Origin: Diaphorobacter caeni
GTDB lineage: Bacteria; Pseudomonadota; Gammaproteobacteria; Burkholderiales; Burkholderiaceae_C
Assembly: GCF_015354245.1 (NCBI RefSeq)
Contig: NZ_JADKYZ010000010.1
Coordinates: forward strand, 170,989-234,988
DNA: 64,000 nucleotides
Reading direction: 5' to 3'
Shown here: in pieces, positions 56,604-64,000 of the stretch
Position numbering within the stretch: the stretch's first letter is position 1
Layout: the number at the start of each line of letters is the position of its first letter
Notes under the pieces: generated by a model
Seen by the model: the letters and a program-made list of their open reading frames with translations, nothing else
Told to the model about the DNA's origin: nothing
Databases searched by the model: none
Position numbers and translations under genes: made by a program

Positions 56604-57785
56604 TTGAGCGTTGAAGAAGAAGTCCCTGTGCTCGGCAATGCCCCGGTCATTCTTGTCGGGGTTGACTTTGGAGCCCCCCATTTCGATGGGGAGCTTGAAG
56701 AACTCGGTTTGCTGGCCGAAACCGCAGGCTTGAAGCCTGTCGCGCGCATCACCTGCAAGCGCAAGGCGCCCGATGCGGCGCTGTTCGTCGGTTCGGGCAA
56801 GGCGGAGGAAATCCGCCTTCTTGCCCAGACCCATGGTGCCAAGGAAGTTCTGTTCGATCAGGCGTTGAGCCCTGCCCAGCAGCGCAACCTCGAGCGCGAA
56901 CTCGGTCTGCCGGTGAACGACCGCACTCTGCTGATTCTCGAAATCTTCGCGCAGCGTGCACGCAGTCATGAAGGCAAGCTGCAGATCGAGCTGGCGCGCC
57001 TGCAATATCTTTCCACCCGACTCGTGCGTCGCTGGTCTCACTTGGAGCGCCAGCGCGGCGGCATCGGTGCGCGCGGTGGTCCGGGCGAAACCCAGATCGA
57101 GCTGGATCGCCGGATGATCAATGACGCGATCAAGCGCACCAAGGATCGGCTGGTCAAGGTCAAAAAGCAGCGCAACACGCAGCGGCGCCAGCGCGAGCGC
57201 CGCGAGGTGTTCAGTGCGTCGCTGGTGGGCTACACCAATGCGGGCAAGTCCACGCTGTTCAATGCGCTGGTCAAGGCCCGCGCGTATGCGGCCGACCAGT
57301 TGTTCGCGACCTTGGACACGACTACGCGCCAGATGTATCTGGGCGACGAGGTCGGGTCGATTTCCATCTCCGACACCGTCGGATTCATTCGCGATCTGCC
57401 CCACGGCTTGGTCGATGCCTTCCAGGCCACGTTGCAGGAGGCGGTCGAAGCCGATCTGCTGCTGCATGTGGTGGATGCATCCAACCCGCATTTCCCCGAG
57501 CAGATCGAGCAGGTGCAGCGCGTGCTGGCGGAAATCGGTGCCGAGGACATTCCTCAGCTGCTGGTGTTCAACAAGCTCGATGCCATCCCGCCCGAGCAGG
57601 TGCCCAGCCAGATGCATGACGAGTACGAGCTCGATGGCCGCCGCATGCCGCGTGTCTTCGTGAGCGCGCAGAAGGGCGAGGGTCTGAGCGCGTTGCGCGA
57701 GGAACTCGTCAATGCCGCTCTGGCGCTTCGCAATCGGACGATGTCCCCTGAGCCTGCTGCTGAATTTGAGCCTGAAGAGCATTGA
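56604..57785 (+). CDS. hflX: Ribosome-rescue GTPase HflX
   Basis: GTPase that splits or rescues stalled ribosomes. The 393-residue protein has the HflX N-terminal domain, the linker motif RGGIGARGGPGETQIELDRR, G1 GYTNAGKST and specificity motif NKLDA. The start is a TTG at 56604 after AAGG; this is the first in-frame start near the conserved region. Confidence 0.93.
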   Translation: MSVEEEVPVLGNAPVILVGVDFGAPHFDGELEELGLLAETAGLKPVARITCKRKAPDAALFVGSGKAEEIRLLAQTHGAKEVLFDQALSPAQQRNLERELGLPVNDRTLLILEIFAQRARSHEGKLQIELARLQYLSTRLVRRWSHLERQRGGIGARGGPGETQIELDRRMINDAIKRTKDRLVKVKKQRNTQRRQRERREVFSASLVGYTNAGKSTLFNALVKARAYAADQLFATLDTTTRQMYLGDEVGSISISDTVGFIRDLPHGLVDAFQATLQEAVEADLLLHVVDASNPHFPEQIEQVQRVLAEIGAEDIPQLLVFNKLDAIPPEQVPSQMHDEYELDGRRMPRVFVSAQKGEGLSALREELVNAALALRNRTMSPEPAAEFEPEEH

Positions 57786-57836
57786 TTGGCACAATACCTC
57801 CCTATCAAAGCGTCTAAGAGAACAAGAGAACCTGGC

Positions 57837-59237
57837 ATGAACTCTGACAACATCGCATTTCGTTGGGCCACGTTGCCCCAGCGCATACGCGGGATGTTCA
57901 ACCTGAATGACCCTCGCTGGGGGCGTGGGGACGACAAGTCCGATGGCGGCGGCTCGTCGCCCTCGGACAACAATCAGCAACCCCGGCCTCCGCAGAACAA
58001 CGGTCAGCAGCCTCCTGACAACCGTCAGCGCGGTCAAGGCAACAACAACGGTGGAGGCGGTGGCCAGCCACCTGATCTCGACGAGATGTTCCGTGATCTG
58101 AACCGCAAGCTCTCCGGCCTGTTCGGTGGCGGCAACAAGGGCTCGAACAACAACGGCGGCAATGGCGGCGGCTTCCAGCCCGGCATGAAGGGCACGGGCA
58201 TCGGCATCGGCGTGATCGCCGTTGTGGCGGCCATGATCTGGCTGGGCACCGGCGTGTTCATCGTGCAGGAAGGTCAGCAGGCCGTCATCACCCAGTTCGG
58301 CAAGTACAAGTCGACCGTGGGCGCGGGCCTGAACTGGCGCCTCCCGTATCCGGTCCAGAAGCATGAACTGGTGTACGTGACGCGCATCCGCTCCTCCGAT
58401 GTGGGCCGCGACAGCATCATCAAGAGCACGGGTCTGCGCGAGTCGGCCATGCTCACCGAAGACGAGAACATCGTTGAAATCAAGTTTGCCGTGCAGTACC
58501 GCCTGAGCGACGCGCGCGCCTGGCTGTTCGAAAGCCGCGATCCCGAGGGCACCGTGGTGCAGGTCGCGGAGACGGCCGTGCGCGAGGTGGTCGGCAAGAT
58601 GAAGATGGATCTGGCCCTCGCCGACGAGCGTGACCAGATCGCGCCGCGCGTGCGCGAGTTGATGCAGACCATTCTCGATCGCTACAAGATCGGCGTCGAA
58701 ATCGTCGGCATCAACCTGCAGCAGGGCGGTGTGCGTCCGCCCGAGCAGGTGCAGGCGTCGTTCGACGATGTGCTCAAGGCCGGTCAGGAGCGCGAGCGTC
58801 TGAAGAATCTGGCGCAGGCCTATGCCAACGACGTGATTCCGCGTGCCGCAGGTTCCGCGTCGCGTCTGGCCGAAGAGGCGGAAGGCTACAAGGCGAAGAT
58901 CGTGGCGACCGCGCAGGGTGATGCAGGCCGCTTCAGCTCCGTGCTGACCGAGTACCAGAAGGCTCCGCAGGTCACGCGTGATCGCATGTATGTGGACACC
59001 ATGCAGCAGATCTACTCCAACGCCACCAAGGTGGTCGTGGAATCGAGCAAGGGCTCGAACCTGCTGTACCTGCCGCTGGACAAGATCATGCAGTCGGTCT
59101 CGCAGGCGTCGAACAACGCCGTGTCCGCTGAGTCATCGGCGCCAGCCGCACCGGCCGCCGCGACCAGCGCGACCGTGCCGAATGTAGATCCACGTGCCCG
59201 CGACAGCAATCGTTCGCGTGAGCGCGATGCGCGATAA
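57837..59237 (+). CDS. hflK: FtsH protease regulator HflK
   Basis: Membrane SPFH/band-7 protein which with HflC encloses FtsH. The 466-residue protein has a Gly/Asn/Gln/Pro-rich cytoplasmic start, one membrane helix (about 120-142, IGVIAVVAAMIWLGTGVFIV) and the SPFH domain (GLNWRLPYPVQKHELVYVTR). I prefer ATG 57837; an in-frame TTG 17 codons earlier is possible. Confidence 0.93.
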   Translation: MNSDNIAFRWATLPQRIRGMFNLNDPRWGRGDDKSDGGGSSPSDNNQQPRPPQNNGQQPPDNRQRGQGNNNGGGGGQPPDLDEMFRDLNRKLSGLFGGGNKGSNNNGGNGGGFQPGMKGTGIGIGVIAVVAAMIWLGTGVFIVQEGQQAVITQFGKYKSTVGAGLNWRLPYPVQKHELVYVTRIRSSDVGRDSIIKSTGLRESAMLTEDENIVEIKFAVQYRLSDARAWLFESRDPEGTVVQVAETAVREVVGKMKMDLALADERDQIAPRVRELMQTILDRYKIGVEIVGINLQQGGVRPPEQVQASFDDVLKAGQERERLKNLAQAYANDVIPRAAGSASRLAEEAEGYKAKIVATAQGDAGRFSSVLTEYQKAPQVTRDRMYVDTMQQIYSNATKVVVESSKGSNLLYLPLDKIMQSVSQASNNAVSAESSAPAAPAAATSATVPNVDPRARDSNRSRERDAR

Positions 59238-59252
59238 GAGGGAGATGACGTC

Positions 59253-60152
59253 GTGAACAAAGTTGGTTTCTGGATCACCTCTCTGCTGATCGCCCTGGCG
59301 CTGGCGAGCTCCACCCTGTTCGTGGTGGACCAGCGTCAGTTCGGCGTGGTGTATGCCCTTGGTCAGATCAAGGAAGTCATCACCGAGCCGGGCCTCAATT
59401 TCAAGATGCCGCCGCCGTTCCAGAACGTGCGCTACATCGACAAGCGTCTGCTGACGCTGGACAGCACCGATACGGAGTCCATGCTCACTGCCGAAAAGCA
59501 GCGTGTGGTGATCGACTGGTATGTGCGCTGGCGCATCTCCGACCCATCGGCCTACATCCGCAATGTGGGCCCTGACGAGGCGTCGGGTGCCATTCAGCTC
59601 AACCGCGTGGTGCGCAACTCCTTCCAGGAAGAAGTGAACCGCCGCACCGTGCGCGAACTGCTGTCGGGCAAGCGCGAGCTGCTGATGGCCGATGTGAAGC
59701 GCGAAGTGCTGGAGGCCGTGCGCGGTGCCAAGCCTTGGGGTATCGACATCGTCGACGTGCGCATCACGCGTGTCGACTATGTGGAAGCCATCACGGAATC
59801 CGTTTACCGCCGCATGGAAGCCGAGCGTCAGCGCGTGGCCAACGAGCTGCGCTCGACGGGCTCCGCCGAAGCGGAAAAGATCCGCGCCGATGCCGACAAG
59901 CAGCGCGACGTGATCGTGGCCAAGGCCTATCGCGATGCGCAGAAGGTCAAGGGCGAGGGCGATGCTGAGGCCTCGCGTGTCTATGCGGACGCATTCGGCC
60001 GCGATCCTTCGTTCGCGCAGTTCTATCGCAGCCTCGACGCCTACAAGGCCAGCTTCGGCAAGAAGGGCGATGTGATGGTCGTGGATCCATCGTCCTCCGA
60101 GTTCTTCAAGAACTTCACCGCACCCGCCAGCACCGCCCGCAGCGGCAAGTGA
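59253..60152 (+). CDS. hflC: FtsH protease regulator HflC
   Basis: Partner of HflK (299 aa), with an N-terminal membrane anchor (about 4-24) and the SPFH domain starting FVVDQRQFGVVYALGQIKEV, followed by a long helix (YRRMEAERQRVANELRSTGS). It starts with GTG after AGGGAG. Confidence 0.95.
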   Translation: MNKVGFWITSLLIALALASSTLFVVDQRQFGVVYALGQIKEVITEPGLNFKMPPPFQNVRYIDKRLLTLDSTDTESMLTAEKQRVVIDWYVRWRISDPSAYIRNVGPDEASGAIQLNRVVRNSFQEEVNRRTVRELLSGKRELLMADVKREVLEAVRGAKPWGIDIVDVRITRVDYVEAITESVYRRMEAERQRVANELRSTGSAEAEKIRADADKQRDVIVAKAYRDAQKVKGEGDAEASRVYADAFGRDPSFAQFYRSLDAYKASFGKKGDVMVVDPSSSEFFKNFTAPASTARSGK

Positions 60153-60200
60153 CGGCGGACAGCGGCACCTCGGCTCCATTCCCGAGCGCGTCTGATTGAA

Positions 60201-60389
60201 ATGGACTGGTTGCAAGCCCTCTGGATCTCCACCGCACTGGTGTTGATTCTTGAGGGCTTGCTGCCTTTGATCTCACCGCTCAACTGGCGTCGCGCGATGG
60301 CGGCGATCGCTCAGCTGCGTGACGGGCAGATCCGCTTTCTCGGCCTTCTTGCCGTCGCCGTGGGTGTCATCATTCTGCTGCTTGTGTAA
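60201..60389 (+). CDS. DUF2065 (YjeT-like) small membrane protein
   Basis: A 62-residue protein with two hydrophobic helices (ALWISTALVLILEGLLPLIS and FLGLLAVAVGVIILLLV) around a basic loop, the DUF2065 pattern. It is regularly encoded after hflC; function unknown. Confidence 0.85.
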   Translation: MDWLQALWISTALVLILEGLLPLISPLNWRRAMAAIAQLRDGQIRFLGLLAVAVGVIILLLV

Positions 60390-60430
60390 TGGAAGACCCG
60401 CAGCCTGCTGCTTGATTTCAAGCAGTCCGG

Positions 60431-60436
60431 TAGAAT
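60431..60436 (+). promoter_or_regulatory. Putative -10 element of the hisZ-purA operon
   Basis: TAGAAT lies 29 bases before the hisZ ATG. A poor -35 match (CTGCTT, spacer 18) precedes it. TAGAAT-type -10 elements recur in this window. Confidence 0.35.
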
Positions 60437-60464
60437 CACGCTTTTAACAGCATCCCCATTTCTC

Positions 60465-61613
60465 ATGTCTGCTTGGGTCCTGCCGGATCACATCGCCGAT
60501 GTATTGCCCTCAGAGGCTCGGCGCATTGAAGAACTTCGCCGTGGATTGCTAGATACAGCCCGTAGCTACGGGTATGAACTGGTAATGCCGCCGTTGCTGG
60601 AGCATTTGGAATCGCTGCTGACAGGCACGGGCGAGGCGCTGGATTTGCAGACGTTCAAGCTCGTCGACCAGCTCTCCGGCCGCTCGCTTGGCGTGCGAGC
60701 CGACACCACGCAGCAGGTCGCCCGCATCGATGCACATCTTTTGAACCGCAAGGGCGTCACCCGCTTGTGCTACTGCGGACCGGTGCTGCATGCCCTGCCG
60801 GACCGTCCACATGCGACCCGCGAACCACTTCAGTTCGGTGCCGAAATCTACGGCCATTCGGGTATCGAAGCCGACATTGAATCCGTGCTGCTCGCGCTGG
60901 AATGTCTGCGCGTTGCGGAAGTGCAGAACCCCAGCGTCGATCTGGCGGACGTGCGCATCGTGCGCAGCCTGCTTGCCGGCGTGCCCGCGGGGCTGCCGAC
61001 GCTGGCCCACGTGCATGCGGCTCTGGCCGTCAAGGATGCCAGCGAACTCAAGGAACTGACCAAGTCCTTTCCCGAGCAGTCACGCGAAGGTCTTCAGACG
61101 CTGCTCCAGCTCTATGGCGACGTCAAGGTGCTCGACGAGGCTGAAAAGGCGCTGGGCCATATCGCGGGTGTGAAGCCCGTGCTGGACGATCTGCGCACGA
61201 CGGCTGCGCGCATCGGCACGGCCCGCGTAACCTTCGATCTGGCGCATGTGCGTGGCTATGCCTACTATAGCGGTGCGCGTTTTGCGATCTACGTGCCCGG
61301 TGCGAGCGATGCGTTGGTGCGTGGTGGTCGCTATGACGAAGTGGGTGCGGTGTTCGGTCGCAACCGTCCCGCAGCGGGCTTCAGTCTGGATATCAAGCAG
61401 CTCGTCAGTGCCGTGGCGCCCAAGCCGCTGAAGGCGGCCATCCGTGCTCCTTGGGGTGTGGACGGCGACGTGGCCCTGGCCATCGCATCGCTGCGTCAGC
61501 AGGGTGAGACCGTGGTCTGTGTCCTGCCAGGGCATGAGAGCGAAGTGGACGAGTTCCACTGTGACCGTGAATTGGTGCAGGTAGCCGACCGCTGGGTCGT
61601 TCGCGCTATCTGA
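60465..61613 (+). CDS. hisZ: ATP phosphoribosyltransferase regulatory subunit HisZ
   Basis: A catalytically inactive HisS paralogue (382 aa) that with short-form HisG starts histidine synthesis and gives feedback control. It has the class II fold ([37 protein letters not shown]) but lacks the full histidine-specific motifs and the anticodon domain. hisG is not adjacent. purA follows. Confidence 0.92.
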   Translation: MSAWVLPDHIADVLPSEARRIEELRRGLLDTARSYGYELVMPPLLEHLESLLTGTGEALDLQTFKLVDQLSGRSLGVRADTTQQVARIDAHLLNRKGVTRLCYCGPVLHALPDRPHATREPLQFGAEIYGHSGIEADIESVLLALECLRVAEVQNPSVDLADVRIVRSLLAGVPAGLPTLAHVHAALAVKDASELKELTKSFPEQSREGLQTLLQLYGDVKVLDEAEKALGHIAGVKPVLDDLRTTAARIGTARVTFDLAHVRGYAYYSGARFAIYVPGASDALVRGGRYDEVGAVFGRNRPAAGFSLDIKQLVSAVAPKPLKAAIRAPWGVDGDVALAIASLRQQGETVVCVLPGHESEVDEFHCDRELVQVADRWVVRAI

Positions 61614-61628
61614 CGTTTGGTTTTTTAG

Positions 61629-63023
<1,395 letters not shown>

Positions 63024-63087
63024 GAGTGCATTTCGCTATTGTGCGCAGTAAGACCAGCGACATCTGCTATTGAATCAGGAGTTATCT

Positions 63088-63612
63088 ATGTTGACAGAAG
63101 ACGGCAAGCACCTATACGTCAGTTACGACGAGTACCACAACCTCATTGAAAAGCTGGCGCTCAAGGTGCATCAGTCAGGCTGGGAGTTCGATACCATTCT
63201 GTGCCTGGCGCGCGGTGGTCTGCGTCCCGGCGACATGCTGAGCCGTATTTTCGACAAGCCATTGGCCATCATGTCCACCAGCTCGTACCGTGCAGAAGCC
63301 GGTACGGTGCAGGGGCATCTGGACATCGCTCGTTTCATCACCACCCCCAAGGGCGAAATCGCTGGCCGCGTGCTGCTGGTCGATGATCTGGCGGACTCCG
63401 GTCACACGCTCAACGCGGTGATCAGCATGCTCAAGAACAACTACCAGCCTATTACAGAGCTGCGCAGCGCCGTGATCTGGACCAAGGCCTTGTCGACGTT
63501 CACCCCCGACTACTCGGTGGACTTCCTGGCGACGAACCCATGGATCCACCAGCCGTTCGAAACCTACGACAACCTCACTCCAGAGAAGCTCATGGAGAAG
63601 TGGCGCGTTTGA
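63088..63612 (+). CDS. Purine-type phosphoribosyltransferase
   Basis: A 174-residue type I phosphoribosyltransferase with the PRPP loop VLLVDDLADSGHTL and the LCLARGGLRPGDML hood segment. It resembles hypoxanthine/xanthine/guanine phosphoribosyltransferases; the exact base cannot be assigned. Its location next to purA supports purine salvage. AGGAG precedes the ATG. Confidence 0.85.
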   Translation: MLTEDGKHLYVSYDEYHNLIEKLALKVHQSGWEFDTILCLARGGLRPGDMLSRIFDKPLAIMSTSSYRAEAGTVQGHLDIARFITTPKGEIAGRVLLVDDLADSGHTLNAVISMLKNNYQPITELRSAVIWTKALSTFTPDYSVDFLATNPWIHQPFETYDNLTPEKLMEKWRV

Positions 63613-63640
63613 TGTCCTGACGACATCGCCGATCCTGCAA

Positions 63641-63677
63641 AAGGGGAAAGATGAAAATCTTTCCCCTTTTTGTTTTC
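63641..63677 (+). terminator. Rho-independent terminator after the purA operon
   Basis: AAGGGGAAAGA (63641-63651) and TCTTTCCCCTT (63658-63668) form an 11-base-pair stem with a TGAAAA loop, followed by TTTTGTTTT. This is a textbook intrinsic terminator. Confidence 0.92.
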
Positions 63678-63795
63678 GGGCAAGCAAACGGGACTATACT
63701 CAATCCCTTCCTCAGAAAGAACGCGCTGATTGCGGAGAGATCCGAAGATGCTGCGAGTTGATCTGAAGAAAGTTCTCAAAACTTTCCCGGTTGGT

Positions 63796-63837
63796 TCAAA
63801 AATCGGTATAGAATAGAGGGCTTCGCTACCAAGAGGT
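63796..63837 (+). promoter_or_regulatory. Promoter-like unit 1 (likely stable RNA operon)
   Basis: Contains AATCGGTATAGAAT with a TAGAAT -10 at 63809-63814, followed by GGGCTTCGCT. The same unit recurs 112 bases downstream. The -35 region is weak. GC-rich discriminator bases resemble stable-RNA promoters. Confidence 0.5.
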
Positions 63838-63907
63838 GGTTGCTGGTGATTCGGTGATGACTCTGGGTGGTGAGAAAAAAGAAATCTTGGATTTCTTCTT
63901 CTGGGTC

Positions 63908-63949
63908 GCAAAACTCGGTGTAGAATACAAGGCTTCGCTGCCGAGGTTG
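63908..63949 (+). promoter_or_regulatory. Promoter-like unit 2 (likely stable RNA operon)
   Basis: Near-copy of unit 1: AACTCGGTGTAGAAT with TAGAAT at 63921-63926, followed by AAGGCTTCGCTGCC. The transcribed gene starts beyond the right edge; an rRNA or tRNA operon is the best guess. Nothing else is seen between 63678 and 64000 apart from a possible TATACT -10 at 63695-63700. Confidence 0.5.
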
Positions 63950-64000
63950 GAAACGACGGATGCGGCAGGTTGATGTGGTTTGATTGGTTATCCGGTCGGT

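Noticed and set aside
56556..58364. 602-codon open frame antisense to hflX and hflK
   Set aside because: Composition-driven shadow; both sense genes have complete motifs.

Overview
This window looks like a chromosome segment of a betaproteobacterium of the order Burkholderiales, most likely family Comamonadaceae (Comamonas/Delftia/Acidovorax-like). The base composition is GC-rich. The right half carries the housekeeping order surE-pcm-nlpD-rluD, scpB-rluB, ndk-rlmN-pilF-rodZ-ispG-hisS-yfgM-bamB-der-hfq-hflX-hflK-hflC-hisZ-purA, and several promoters have a TAGAAT-type -10. The genus is inference; no rRNA or other marker gene is inside the window.

Layout. (1) 1-3972: the end of an NAD-dependent formate dehydrogenase operon (fdsA cut by the left edge, fdhD, fdsD). 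(2) 4136-12793: an AraC-type regulator; a five-gene branched-chain amino acid/urea/amide-type ABC transporter on the minus strand, in the order substrate-binding protein, two permeases, two ATPases (the urtABCDE order); an IS3-family insertion sequence (about 1.19 kb) in the divergent intergenic region; and an amidase-signature hydrolase. (3) 12863-16351: a full-length biotin-dependent pyruvate carboxylase. (4) 16377-31141: the conjugation module of a Tn4371-family integrative and conjugative element: LysR regulator, EexN-like lipoprotein, traG, a CopG-type protein, trbBCDEJLFGI, a DUF2274 protein, an uncharacterised two-gene minus-strand operon, and an ATGAAAAA/TTTTTCAT octamer that fits the family's attachment core. 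No integrase, relaxase or second att copy is visible, so the other end lies outside the window or has been lost. Regions 1-3 may be its cargo.

(5) 31161-39825: native-looking chromosome with an acyltransferase, a complete hcaR/hcaEFCBD set (two-subunit ring-hydroxylating dioxygenase, ferredoxin, dihydrodiol dehydrogenase, ferredoxin reductase and divergent LysR regulator), and a PhoD-like phosphatase. (6) 39990-63612: the housekeeping block, largely co-directional with many ATGA/GTGA overlaps, covering protein repair (pcm), cell-envelope and division factors (nlpD, rodZ, bamB, pilF), rRNA modification (rluD, rluB, rlmN), chromosome segregation (scpB), isoprenoid synthesis (ispG), translation (hisS), GTPases (der, hflX), RNA chaperone (hfq), membrane quality control (hflK/hflC), histidine and purine synthesis (hisZ, purA) and a phosphoribosyltransferase. 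(7) 63641-64000: a strong terminator followed by two near-repeated promoter-like units, probably leading into a stable-RNA operon beyond the right edge.

Functional links. The transporter, amidase and formate dehydrogenase could together import and use short-chain amides (inference). The trb genes would build a P-type (VirB-like) mating pore. The hca genes would convert phenylpropionate/cinnamate-like substrates to catechol-type products, whose ring-cleavage genes are not here.
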